Of a DNA stretch of 64,000 bases, positions 26,321 through 34,674 are shown piece after piece. How positions within the stretch are numbered: position 1 is the first letter of the stretch; the number at the start of each line of letters is the position of its first letter. The notes below the pieces were generated by a model. The model was not told the DNA's origin. It worked only from the letters and a program-made list of their open reading frames with translations, and made no database searches. Source of the DNA: Leptospirillum sp037442005 (GTDB lineage Bacteria > Nitrospirota > Leptospirillia > Leptospirillales > Leptospirillaceae); the NCBI GenBank assembly GCA_037442005.1, contig JBBIRA010000003.1, forward strand, positions 1-64,000, given 5' to 3'. The position numbers and the translations under genes are program-made.

Positions 26321-26979
26321 TATGTCCCTCTTGAATTCTTCTTCTCCATGCAAGCCGGAGACAAGCCCTTGATGAAATGGCCAATCAGATTTTTCAAAAA
26401 CAGTGCATCATCTCCCGGCAGAATTTTTTTTCCTGCCAGGATTTCCCGAAAAAAGAAGTTGGAAAAGAGAACACCCAGAAAGTACTGGGAAACATCCCGC
26501 ACCTCATTGAAGCCACATATTCCCGAAACAAGCCGGTTGAAACGGTTCAGACTCAGCTCATACACCATTCGCGGATACAACGGCTCTCCATCCTCTTCGA
26601 GAAGCCGGTACTCCGAGACGACAATCCGGAACACATCCTGATGAAGCTTAAGCGATGAGAGCGTCGCTTCTCCCACACTCACGAGAAAGGGCTCAAGATC
26701 CTTTTCGGTTACTTTTCCCGATTCCAGTCGTTCTTCCCACTCCCCATACACCTTCTGGATCGGAGAGGCTTCCGGAGCAAATTTTTCCTTGATAATGGCC
26801 AGAAGCAGGGATTTCTTGTCGGGAAAGTAGTGATAGAGAAGACCTTCGGCAACACCCGCCCTGGCCGCAATCTTCTTGTTTGTTGTCCGATGAAAACCTT
26901 CTTCGGCAAAACAGGACAATGCCGCCTGAATGATATTGCGGCACCGCGGTGTTCGATCAGTGTCCTGGCTCACTGACAT
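26320..26979 (-). CDS. TetR family transcriptional regulator of efflux operon 1
   Basis: The ATG at 26979 with AAGGGGA upstream gives 219 residues; an in-frame start at 27111 would overlap the operator and add an atypical leader. The N-terminal helix-turn-helix reads NIIQAALSCFAEEGFHRTT, then KKIAARAGVAEGLLYHYFPD, the textbook TetR pattern. The rest is a helical ligand-binding and dimerisation domain. As first gene of the operon, and with a perfect inverted repeat at 27096-27115, it most likely represses the operon and releases it on binding a pump substrate. Confidence 0.92.
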   Translation of the reverse strand: MSVSQDTDRTPRCRNIIQAALSCFAEEGFHRTTNKKIAARAGVAEGLLYHYFPDKKSLLLAIIKEKFAPEASPIQKVYGEWEERLESGKVTEKDLEPFLVSVGEATLSSLKLHQDVFRIVVSEYRLLEEDGEPLYPRMVYELSLNRFNRLVSGICGFNEVRDVSQYFLGVLFSNFFFREILAGKKILPGDDALFLKNLIGHFIKGLSPACMEKKNSRGT

Positions 26980-27095
26980 GGTATCCCCTTCCCAAACCGT
27001 CCTGACACAAAAAACAGAATTCTGACTGGCCGCCTGACTGGCCGGATGATCGCCCCTTGCCGTTAACAGGACCTCCCGCAACCCGTCACCCAAAC

Positions 27096-27115
27096 TTGAT
27101 TGATTACTCAATCAA
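27096..27115 (-). promoter_or_regulatory. Probable TetR-type operator
   Basis: A perfect inverted repeat, TTGATTGA-TTAC-TCAATCAA, lies 117 bases upstream of the tetR start. Size and symmetry are typical for TetR-family dimers. No second copy was noticed in front of the other efflux unit at 45444. Confidence 0.75.
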
Positions 27116-27271
27116 ATCTTCCCGGCCATTTCACCATAGAACAAAGAAGATCGTCAACTCTCACGCCTGACGGGAGGTTGAAGGACTTCCGTTTGGGAAA
27201 GCTGTCGAACAGAAAGGATTCACAAAAAAGGACCGGATGGAGGAAGGGAAAAAGATCAGAGAAGAGATTTT

Positions 27272-27304
27272 AAAAAAAACGGGAGCGGAACGTCCGCTCC
27301 CGTT
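27272..27304 (-). terminator. Strong intrinsic terminator after the LPP20-like lipoprotein gene
   Basis: The 12-bp stem AACGGGAGCGGA / TCCGCTCCCGTT with a 3-base loop is followed on the minus strand by eight T residues. It ends transcription of the lipoprotein gene whose stop is at 27326 and insulates the tetR operon. Confidence 0.93.
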
Positions 27305-27325
27305 TCATAAGGATCAGGGGAAAAT

Positions 27326-27982
27326 CTAACCGGCGTTTTGCTTCAACCAGAGGTTTTTCATCGTCTTGATCACCCGGTGGGCCTTGGGAGCCTCCACGAC
27401 CTTCTTGACTCCGTTCAAGGTCTGATAGACCGTTTGTGCATAGTCCGCCTTGGACATGGATTCAAGAACGTAGACATCGTTAAAGTATTCAACAGGCGCT
27501 CCAGGACTGTTCTGGACCCAGTACCGTCTCCACCAGAACCGGTCCGGCTGTGCTCCGGTGATGATCCCGTTTGCCACCTGGAGGGTTCCGTCTTCAATGG
27601 CTTTCTGGGTATCGGCATCGTAGGATCCGGCACTTTGTGTGGCATCTACTGTCCTCGCCTGGATATAGAGGTTATGAACCGTATTTTTGATCCCTGTGGC
27701 GATCCCTTTCTGCGCATTGGCAACGGCATCGCTGCGGCCGCCTTCCATATCGAATTCCCGGTCCGCTTCACCCATAAAATAAACACGGTCAGGGTGAGAC
27801 TTCTGGTAAGACCCCATGTTATCAATCCATTCCGGTCTTGAACCCTTGGAATGAGCTACTTCGTGCTCAATCCCGTACTGATTGGGCGGTGCCTGGACAG
27901 AACTGCAGGATGCAAGGGCTACAAGAGATCCACTGACCAGAAGCATAACACCCAGGGACAGCTTTTTTTTGCAATTGAGCAT
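27326..27982 (-). CDS. LPP20-like lipoprotein
   Basis: The 218-residue protein has a lipoprotein signal peptide with lipobox LASC (Cys26), so it is lipid-anchored in the periplasm. After that come RPEWIDNMGSYQKSHPDRVYFMGE and DAVANAQKGIATGI (segments about residues 50-95), resembling the LPP20 family, whose members have a conserved alanine-rich helix after a beta strand. Function is unknown; family members occur in Helicobacter and other Gram-negatives. A good AGGAGG ribosome site precedes it. It is monocistronic, divergent from queF and closed by a strong terminator. Confidence 0.7.
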   Translation of the reverse strand: MLNCKKKLSLGVMLLVSGSLVALASCSSVQAPPNQYGIEHEVAHSKGSRPEWIDNMGSYQKSHPDRVYFMGEADREFDMEGGRSDAVANAQKGIATGIKNTVHNLYIQARTVDATQSAGSYDADTQKAIEDGTLQVANGIITGAQPDRFWWRRYWVQNSPGAPVEYFNDVYVLESMSKADYAQTVYQTLNGVKKVVEAPKAHRVIKTMKNLWLKQNAG

Positions 27983-28149
27983 GAATCAGTTCCTCCTCCG
28001 ATGAACGGTCACAACATCACAACGGGCCGCCTGCTCCGGCCGGCGCGCGTCCGGGATCCGTTTGCAGACAGTGGCCGTTTCCCCTATGCTGATTAAGGGA
28101 AACAAACACCAAACGAACGTATTCTATCATATTCCGGGAGTTTGAGAAG

Positions 28150-28647
28150 ATGTCAGAAAAAAACACAAAATCGCCCCCTTCAAAGAAGACGCAGGATCTT
28201 CCCGATAAAGAGCTCTCTCCCGGTACCTATGGAGCCGTTGCCATCGCCCAAGCGGTTCTTGAGCCCTGGCCCAATCCCGCTCCGGATCAGTCCTATGAAA
28301 CCCATATTTCATACCCTGAGTTCACCTGCCTTTGTCCCCGGTCGGGATATCCTGATTTTGCCACCATCTCCATCCGCTACCGTCCGGCGGCAAGGATTGT
28401 GGAGTTAAAAAGCCTGAAACTGTATTTAAACAGCTACCGGGACCGGGCGATTTCCCATGAAGCGGTCACGGCTGCCATCTACAGGGATCTTCGGGACCTT
28501 CTTAATCCTGACTTTCTCGAGGTGATCGGTGACTTCAATGTGCGGGGCAACGTCAAAACGGTCATCACGTTGAACTCCCTGATGGAAAAGACGTTAAAAG
28601 AGGGAACAAAGAATCGGAAATCCGGGGGAAAAAGCCAGAAGAACTGA
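28150..28647 (+). CDS. queF: NADPH-dependent 7-cyano-7-deazaguanine reductase
   Basis: The 165-residue protein is a unimodular QueF. The catalytic cysteine lies in EFTCLCPRSGYPDFA, the substrate-binding ELKSLKLYLNSYRDRAISHE follows, and FNVRGNVKTVI closes the domain. It reduces the nitrile preQ0 to preQ1 in queuosine synthesis for tRNA modification. The first 45 residues are polar and variable. The ATG has a GGGAG upstream. It stands alone, divergent from the LPP20-like gene; I see no preQ1 riboswitch in the 167-base gap. Confidence 0.95.
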   Translation: MSEKNTKSPPSKKTQDLPDKELSPGTYGAVAIAQAVLEPWPNPAPDQSYETHISYPEFTCLCPRSGYPDFATISIRYRPAARIVELKSLKLYLNSYRDRAISHEAVTAAIYRDLRDLLNPDFLEVIGDFNVRGNVKTVITLNSLMEKTLKEGTKNRKSGGKSQKN

Positions 28648-28665
28648 AGTCTGCTTTATTCAGGG

Positions 28666-28688
28666 AAAAAGATCGCTCCGGGGCGATC
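28666..28688 (-). terminator. Intrinsic terminator for the DUF1571-like gene
   Basis: The stem GATCGC / GCGATC around a 6-base loop is followed on the minus strand by TTTTT, directly after the stop of the leftward gene ending at 28695. It also lies just downstream of the convergent queF. Confidence 0.75.
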
Positions 28689-28694
28689 AGACGC

Positions 28695-29474
28695 TCACCC
28701 CCCGAAATACCCCGGGGGAAAAGAAAGATTTTCCTGACAATGCGTATAGAGGATTCGCTCCATGAACCGGCCATGGGGATCTTCCGTTGAAATGAACAAC
28801 GGCAACCGGGTCTTCTCATCAAAACCGACCCACATACGCCCAAAAACCGGGCGGGCAATACCAAAAACAGGGGCCACGTTGACAATGTTGACCGAGTGTC
28901 CCAACACAGAGGCATCTCCCAGATAGACACACCCCCCCAAAAGACAGGCCGGCGCCAGGACCCGACTGTCAAAGCTCCGGAAACTGGAATGGTCGAGCGT
29001 ATGACCGAACCGTGAGGTGATCAGGCTGTTATCAGGGTTCAGATCCAGGATCATGGGCAGGAACGAAAACGGTTTGATCCTCACGTTATTGGTCTTCTGG
29101 CGATAGATGAGCCAGGCTCCCCCCCTTGGATGAATCAGGTCGACCCGGACCCGCCCGGGAAATCGGACCGATAGAGTCATTTTCTCATCGGAATGGTCCG
29201 CTCCCCCTGAAGGGACGTTGTGATAGTAAGTGGCCACCAGACACCGATAAGAAGAGAGGGAATGAAAAACTGTTTCCGCCCGGGAAACGATGGCCCGGCC
29301 CGCTGCTCCGTCAAACATCCACGGATCCCGCGCCATGACAGAACCACCCGGAAGAAGAGTCTCAGCAGGGTCCCACAGGGATTCGGCGCCCCCTTCCCTT
29401 GCGGATAGAAGGAAAACGGCCAGAAACAGGATCGACCGGAAGAAGGATCTCCATTTTCTCATAGCAATCGGCAC
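28695..29474 (-). CDS. Exported DUF1571-like protein
   Basis: The 259-residue protein begins at a GTG preceded by AAGGAGG and has a signal peptide (FRSILFLAVFLLSAREGGA). The body contains SSYRCLVATYYHNVP, MTLSVRFPGRVRVDLIHPRG and GRMWVGFDEKTRLPLF, the pattern of DUF1571 proteins, which look like relatives of the LolA/LolB lipoprotein-carrier fold. Function is unknown. It is the last gene of the leftward block after the small membrane protein at 29499. Family assignment is moderate. Confidence 0.6.
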   Translation of the reverse strand: MPIAMRKWRSFFRSILFLAVFLLSAREGGAESLWDPAETLLPGGSVMARDPWMFDGAAGRAIVSRAETVFHSLSSYRCLVATYYHNVPSGGADHSDEKMTLSVRFPGRVRVDLIHPRGGAWLIYRQKTNNVRIKPFSFLPMILDLNPDNSLITSRFGHTLDHSSFRSFDSRVLAPACLLGGCVYLGDASVLGHSVNIVNVAPVFGIARPVFGRMWVGFDEKTRLPLFISTEDPHGRFMERILYTHCQENLSFPPGYFGG

Positions 29475-29498
29475 AGAACCCTCCTTTCCCGGATGAGA

Positions 29499-29885
29499 TC
29501 AGGAGCCGCCCAGGGAAAACATCGGGCCCGGACGAAGATACACCTGGTAGAGAACCAGTCCAAGGCCGAGAAGGCCGAAGACCCCGTGAAAAAAGGTGAA
29601 GATGCGGACCATGGCCAGTCCCCGGAACCCTCGAACCAACAGGGCCAGTCCAAAAAAAACGGCCCCGACCAGGGAGAGTATCCCATAGTCCATATATTTG
29701 AGCGGGCCCAGAATGAAGTGTCTGGCAACAATCATCAGGAACCCGATCATGGCAAGCGTCGGATGAATAAACCCGAGAGGTTTTGGAAAAGAGGCTTTCA
29801 AAACTTCTGCCGATACCAGAACAAGGCCTAATATCGACCCCAGAGTCAAAAAGATCGACCCCACCACCAGAAGACCGTGATCCAT
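29499..29885 (-). CDS. Small four-helix membrane protein, function unknown
   Basis: The 128-residue protein is almost entirely hydrophobic, with four predicted membrane segments at roughly residues 5-27, 40-60, 67-86 and 91-115. A histidine occurs in each of the first, second and fourth (MDHGLL, GFIHPTLAM and VARHFILG, FTFFHGVFG). This spacing could suit heme or metal binding, but no known cytochrome motif is present. It lies 29 bases after the GAF-ANTAR regulator and 24 before the DUF1571-like gene. Confidence 0.65.
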   Translation of the reverse strand: MDHGLLVVGSIFLTLGSILGLVLVSAEVLKASFPKPLGFIHPTLAMIGFLMIVARHFILGPLKYMDYGILSLVGAVFFGLALLVRGFRGLAMVRIFTFFHGVFGLLGLGLVLYQVYLRPGPMFSLGGS

Positions 29886-29914
29886 CCATTTCTCCTTGCT
29901 ACGCAGTCAGAAAC

Positions 29915-31204
29915 CTATCCCTCTTTCATATCATGGGCCAATAAAATCGCCTCGGCAATTTCTTTCATTGACTTCCGGATGTTCATGCTCTTCTTCTGAA
30001 GCAACCGATAGGCCTCGTCTTCGGTGATCTGGTTCGTCTTCATCAGGATCGACTTGGCCCGGTCGATCTTTTTCCGGGACTCCAGCGCCTCCTCCATTTC
30101 AATATTTTTCTGGAGAAGATTCGTGTTTTCCCAGGCGATAGCGGCCTGATTGGCGACAGTCTGAAGCACCGTCACCTCATCGTCTGAAAAACGGTGGACC
30201 TTGCTTGTGTAGACGTTGATCACCCCGACCGGCCGTTTCTTGATCAGCATCGGCACCGACAAAAGGGAGACCAGAGATTCCTTTTTCGCCAGATCTTTAA
30301 ACGAGTACCGGGGATCGGTCTGGACATTTTCCACCCAGATCGGCCGGCCATCCCGAAAAACCACCCCGGAGATACTCTCCCCGATCCGGATCGGGGGCTT
30401 GTTCCGGTACTCCTGGGACAGCGTCTGGGTTGCCCGGATCACAAGCCCTTCTTCCGGATCATAAATCATCAGGGAGCAAAGCGTGGAGTTCGTCATTTCG
30501 GCCGCAACCGTGACGATCAGATGGAGGATTTCCTCGAGATACCGGCTGGAGGTGATCGATTCGCTCACCTGAGAAAGCGCTTCGATCTGACGGGCTTTTT
30601 TCCGGGTCTCTTCAAACAGGAGCACATGGTCGATCACCAGAGAGAGCTCCATCGCGAGAATGACCAGAAGCTCCACTTCCCTCTCTGACGGTTCATAAAC
30701 CTTCTTGAACTGGAAATTCATGACGCCCAGCAACCGGTCTTTGGCCACGAGCGGAATCGAGATGAAGGCTTCGCAGGACTCATCGTTCAGGGAAGGAAAT
30801 GTCTTGAAACGGGGATCAAGCCATGCTTTTCGGGAAATAATGACGGGAGACCGCTCCCGGGCCACCCACCCGGTCAGCCCTTCTCCAAGACGGAGGGAAA
30901 AGTGGCCCAGAAAACCGGGAGCCCCCACCGAAGAGGCCTTCAGCACCAAATGGGAATGTTCCTCGTCCAGGAGATAGATGAGCGCCACATCGAACGCCAG
31001 GATTTCACGGGAAAGACGAATGGCCAGATCAAGCCGTTCTTCAAGAGGCGCCTCGCTGTGGGTGATCCGCAAAAGCCCACGCAAAAGCCGGAGCTCTTTT
31101 TTCAGATCCGCTTCGTCTCGCTCATTTTTCAGACTGTCCTGTTGTCCCTGGGAGACAAGAGGACGATTGGTTTCTTCCCCGTCGGAAGAACCTTTCTGTT
31201 TCAT
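29915..31204 (-). CDS. GAF-GAF-ANTAR regulatory protein
   Basis: The 429-residue protein has a short N-terminal coiled coil, a first GAF domain (about residues 50-200), a second GAF domain (about 215-360) and a C-terminal ANTAR domain with KKIDRAKSILMKTNQ, EDEAYRLLQKKSM and KEIAEAIL. ANTAR domains bind paired RNA stem-loops and prevent transcription termination, so this is probably a signal-responsive antiterminator. No membrane helix or kinase domain is present, so the signal is cytoplasmic. It follows aroB by 26 bases; its RNA target is not evident in the window. Confidence 0.88.
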   Translation of the reverse strand: MKQKGSSDGEETNRPLVSQGQQDSLKNERDEADLKKELRLLRGLLRITHSEAPLEERLDLAIRLSREILAFDVALIYLLDEEHSHLVLKASSVGAPGFLGHFSLRLGEGLTGWVARERSPVIISRKAWLDPRFKTFPSLNDESCEAFISIPLVAKDRLLGVMNFQFKKVYEPSEREVELLVILAMELSLVIDHVLLFEETRKKARQIEALSQVSESITSSRYLEEILHLIVTVAAEMTNSTLCSLMIYDPEEGLVIRATQTLSQEYRNKPPIRIGESISGVVFRDGRPIWVENVQTDPRYSFKDLAKKESLVSLLSVPMLIKKRPVGVINVYTSKVHRFSDDEVTVLQTVANQAAIAWENTNLLQKNIEMEEALESRKKIDRAKSILMKTNQITEDEAYRLLQKKSMNIRKSMKEIAEAILLAHDMKEG

Positions 31205-31230
31205 TTTACGCCCTTTCCCGCATCTCTCGT

Positions 31231-32325
31231 TTATCCAAGATCCCGAAGTGCCGCGCGCATCTTCTCCTGATCATACTCCCGGGTACGGATCACTGCACCC
31301 CACTCCACCGGTAACACGAGGGTCACAATCCCGCCTTGCGTCTTTTTATCCGCTCCCCAGAAAGCGATCAGATCTTCGCCCGAAACGCCCCGAGGCCAGG
31401 CAACAGGAAGCTTGGCCCGCTCGAGAAGGTCTGACAGGCGTCCGGAAATTCCGGAAGACATCCCCAGCCGTTCGGACACGCGTGCAGCAGCCAGCATTCC
31501 CAGACCGACAGCCTCTCCGTGAAGGATCCCGGAAAATCCCATCGCCCCTTCTAAAGCATGGCCAAACGTATGGCCAAAATTCAGATTCATCCGGAGCCCC
31601 CCTTCATGCTCGTCTTCCGACACGATCCGGGCTTTTTCCGAAACCGAACCGGAGATTGCCTGAAGCCAGAGGTCACGGTCAAACCGTTCAGAGGCCAGCG
31701 CGTCAATATGGCGTTCAAGGAGTTCGGAAAGGGATGGGTTTCCGATCATGGCATACTTAATGATTTCGCCAAGGCCGGCACGCCGTTCCCGAAGGGGAAG
31801 GGTGGTCAGAAGGTCCGGATCGATCAGGACGCCTTTCGGTGGATAAAACGACCCGATCAGATTTTTCCCTTTCGGATGATCAACACCCGTTTTTCCCCCG
31901 ATGGAAGAATCGACCTGGGCCACGACCGTTGAAGGAATGTGCACCAGGGGAACCCCGCGTAACAGGATTGAAGCCGCAAATCCCCCCATGTCGCCGGTCA
32001 CTCCCCCGCCCAGAACGAGAAGAGGTTCCCGTCGTTCCCATCGGCGCGCCAGAAGATCATCGATCAGACGGGTCACTGACCCCAGAACTTTTGTAATCTC
32101 CCCATCAGGCAACTGGAATGATTCGACCTGATAGCCACCATCGGCCAGGGATCGGGCAATACGCTCCCCGTGAAGCGGCCAGACAACCGGATTGGAGACA
32201 AAACCGATACGGGTCCCCGGCAGAAACCCAAGCCCGGTGATCGCTGTCGTCAGATCCGTTGACAGCCCCGATTCAATCGAAACGGAGTAAGGTCCCAGGC
32301 GGGACTGTACAGGGATCCGGTTCAT
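31231..32325 (-). CDS. aroB: 3-Dehydroquinate synthase
   Basis: Starting at the ATG at 32325, in ATGA overlap with aroK, the protein has 364 residues, typical of AroB. NAD-binding and catalytic motifs are visible: LGGGVTGDMGGFAAS, HIPSTVVAQVDSSIGGKTGV, NFGHTFGHALE with metal-ligand histidines, and LHGEAVGLGM. It turns DAHP into 3-dehydroquinate in the shikimate pathway. It is the third gene of the aroC-aroK-aroB cluster. Confidence 0.96.
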   Translation of the reverse strand: MNRIPVQSRLGPYSVSIESGLSTDLTTAITGLGFLPGTRIGFVSNPVVWPLHGERIARSLADGGYQVESFQLPDGEITKVLGSVTRLIDDLLARRWERREPLLVLGGGVTGDMGGFAASILLRGVPLVHIPSTVVAQVDSSIGGKTGVDHPKGKNLIGSFYPPKGVLIDPDLLTTLPLRERRAGLGEIIKYAMIGNPSLSELLERHIDALASERFDRDLWLQAISGSVSEKARIVSEDEHEGGLRMNLNFGHTFGHALEGAMGFSGILHGEAVGLGMLAAARVSERLGMSSGISGRLSDLLERAKLPVAWPRGVSGEDLIAFWGADKKTQGGIVTLVLPVEWGAVIRTREYDQEKMRAALRDLG

Positions 32326-32894
32326 GGTCCGTTTTTCTCCGCGGCCCATCCGGGCTCCCAAAACTTTGAAATCTGGGAAACGACCTGCGGAACACTCAAC
32401 CCCCCCGTTTCGACAGTATAGTCAGCGATTTCCCTGTAGAGAGGATCCCGTTCCCTGACCGTCAGGGCGATTTCATCGGCAAGAGAGATTTCCGCATTGA
32501 GCCGGGGACGGGTATTCCCCCAGTGAGAAAGACGGTTTTCCAGAACTTCCAGAGAAACAAAAAGATAGAGAACCCACCCCATGGCCATGATGGACTTCCT
32601 GTTCGATAACGACAGGACAATCCCTCCTCCGGTTGAGACGACGCCGGGTCTGACATCAGAAAGTTTTGAGAGAACGGAGGATTCAATCTCCCGGAATGCA
32701 CTTTCTCCTTTTTTAGACCAAAAAACGGAGATCGGCTCCCGGATAACCTCCTCGACCATGCGGTCAGTATCATAAAACGGGAGATCCCTCACTCTCGCCA
32801 GAGAGTGGCCAATCGTCGTTTTTCCGCTTCCCCTCGGTCCCACAAGAAAGAGATGTCCGGGAAATTTTTCGGGAACACGATCATCAGAGCTCAA
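32322..32894 (-). CDS. aroK: Shikimate kinase
   Basis: The 190-residue enzyme has the Walker A loop FLVGPRGSGKTTIG, the shikimate-binding Asp in FYDTDRMVEE, FWSKKGESAFREIE and VVSTGGGIVL, followed by a lid region with DPLYREIADYTVET. It phosphorylates shikimate at the 3-position. Overlaps of 4 bases with aroC upstream and aroB downstream show translational coupling. The length is slightly above the family average owing to a C-terminal tail. Confidence 0.95.
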   Translation of the reverse strand: MSSDDRVPEKFPGHLFLVGPRGSGKTTIGHSLARVRDLPFYDTDRMVEEVIREPISVFWSKKGESAFREIESSVLSKLSDVRPGVVSTGGGIVLSLSNRKSIMAMGWVLYLFVSLEVLENRLSHWGNTRPRLNAEISLADEIALTVRERDPLYREIADYTVETGGLSVPQVVSQISKFWEPGWAAEKNGP

Positions 32895-34081
32895 CGGCTA
32901 TTTCCCGGATAAAAGGCCTGGTAGACCTGCCGGGTTGCTTCAACGTGTGACAGCAGCTCGCCTACAGAATCCCCCGAAAACTTCTCCGAAACAGCCTGGG
33001 CCAGAATCAGACACACCATGGCTTCACCCACCACAGCGGCTGCAGGGACCGCACAGGTGTCGGACCGCTCAATAGTCGCAGGCGCCGGCTCTCCCGTTCT
33101 GATATTTACCGACGGGAGCGGATTATAAAGGGTCGAGATCGGCTTCATGGCCGCCCGGACAACCAGGGGCTGACCATTGGTCATACCGCCCTCAAGCCCT
33201 CCTGCCCCGTTTGAGGACCTGACCGGAGGCTCCCCGGAAGTCGAAGGGAGGAAGGGGTCATGAACCTTTGAACCATGGCGACGGGCTCCCTCGATGCCCA
33301 GACCGATTTCAACGCCCTTGATCGCCTGGATACTCATCAACCCCTGGGCAAGGAGTCCGTCGAGACGACGATCCCATTGGGTATGGCTCCCCAACCCCAC
33401 TGGAAGCGCCGAGGTTCTCACCTCAAAGATCCCGCCGAGTGTATCGCCTTCCCGTTTGGCGCTCCGGATGGCTTCGATCATTAAGAGGGATGCCTCCGGC
33501 TCGGGACAGAACACTTCCGACGACATGACTTTCGACCTCAATTCGGAGAAGTCCGTCGCGGGAAAATGAGGATCTTTCATGGCAACAGCGCCGATCTCGA
33601 GTACAAACGAGGCCACATCGATCCCGATCTGCCGGAGGTATTGCCGGGCAATTCCCCCGAGCGCAACCCGCATGGCGGTCTCGCGGGCACTCGCCCGTTC
33701 CAGAATATTCCGGAGATCTTTCTGGCCATACTTGATGCCCCCGGCATAATCCGCATGGCCGGGTCGGGGAATGATCACCTGACGGTCAGGTTCTCCGCTT
33801 CGGGGGTCGGTCGCCATATCTTCTTCCCAGTGGGAAAAGTCCTTGTTTTCAAGAATAACCGTAATCGGGCTCCCGATCGCCACACCCCGGCGGACACCGG
33901 TCAGGAAACGGACCTCATCGGTTTCAATGCGCATCCGGCCTCCGCGACCGTACCCCATTTTCCTCCGGGACAGATCTTCGGCCAGCATGTGGACATCAAG
34001 AGCCATGCCCGATGGAATTCCCTCGATGATCCCGACCAGGGCCGGCCCATGGGATTCCCCTGCCGTCACAAACCGGATCAA
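32891..34081 (-). CDS. aroC: Chorismate synthase
   Basis: The 396-residue enzyme begins MIRFVTAGESHGPALV, which holds the conserved histidine region, followed by RRKMGYGRGGRMRIE, GVRRGVAIGSPI, the SARETAMRVALGGIAR signature and the C-terminal DTCAVPAAAVVGEAM. It converts EPSP to chorismate using reduced FMN. Start and stop overlap the neighbouring genes by 4 bases each, placing it inside a coupled unit rapZ-lipoprotein-aroC-aroK-aroB. Confidence 0.96.
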   Translation of the reverse strand: MIRFVTAGESHGPALVGIIEGIPSGMALDVHMLAEDLSRRKMGYGRGGRMRIETDEVRFLTGVRRGVAIGSPITVILENKDFSHWEEDMATDPRSGEPDRQVIIPRPGHADYAGGIKYGQKDLRNILERASARETAMRVALGGIARQYLRQIGIDVASFVLEIGAVAMKDPHFPATDFSELRSKVMSSEVFCPEPEASLLMIEAIRSAKREGDTLGGIFEVRTSALPVGLGSHTQWDRRLDGLLAQGLMSIQAIKGVEIGLGIEGARRHGSKVHDPFLPSTSGEPPVRSSNGAGGLEGGMTNGQPLVVRAAMKPISTLYNPLPSVNIRTGEPAPATIERSDTCAVPAAAVVGEAMVCLILAQAVSEKFSGDSVGELLSHVEATRQVYQAFYPGNSR

Positions 34082-34674
34082 GGCATCATCGGCATCATTG
34101 GCATACCGCCTCCTCCACCGGCACCACCACCCGGCTTGGTATTGTCAGGCCCCATTTTTTTCTTCTTCTTGTGCGGAACAAGATGTAGCGTCACCCCGAG
34201 AAGGGACTGGAAGTCCGCCCCAAGATAGACACTCTGCGCCACCAGGATTCCTTTTCCCGGGACATTCGCGACAGAACTGACCCGGGCGTGGTTCAGAAAC
34301 AAGTCAATCCGGCGAACGAGCGCAGGCTGGATCGCCATGGCCTGTCCCACAGTCTGATTCCCCGAGAGAGACAGTGTCCTGATCTGTTCGATCATTTTTT
34401 TCTTATTTTCATCGCGGGCCTTGTAGTAAGCTTCAAGTCTCGCATTGCCATCCATGACTTGAGCTTCCGGAAGAAGAACGATCGAGTTCACACGAATAGA
34501 GCTTCCGGACCAGGGCAACTCGTACGAATAGATCTTCTTTTTCTTGGGTGCCGATGAGCATCCCGCAAGAAGAACAAGGGCACAGAGCGTCCAGAGGGCA
34601 AGAACATGGGAACGGCCCCTTGGGGAGTTTCTTTTCTCAATCATTGGTGTCACTTGCTCATAATGCTTCATCAC
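34078..34674 (-). CDS. Lipoprotein of unknown function with Gly/Met/Pro-rich tail
   Basis: The 198-residue product has a lipoprotein signal with lipobox LLAGC (Cys39). It is followed by a lysine-rich patch (PKKKK), a charged central helix (ARLEAYYKARDENKKKMIE), a beta-rich part and a second lysine run (HKKKKK). The tail is almost pure Gly and then alternating Met and Pro. I do not recognise a family. It overlaps rapZ upstream and aroC downstream by 4 bases each, so it is a fixed member of this operon. A shorter start at 34644 is possible. Confidence 0.65.
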   Translation of the reverse strand: MMKHYEQVTPMIEKRNSPRGRSHVLALWTLCALVLLAGCSSAPKKKKIYSYELPWSGSSIRVNSIVLLPEAQVMDGNARLEAYYKARDENKKKMIEQIRTLSLSGNQTVGQAMAIQPALVRRIDLFLNHARVSSVANVPGKGILVAQSVYLGADFQSLLGVTLHLVPHKKKKKMGPDNTKPGGGAGGGGGMPMMPMMP

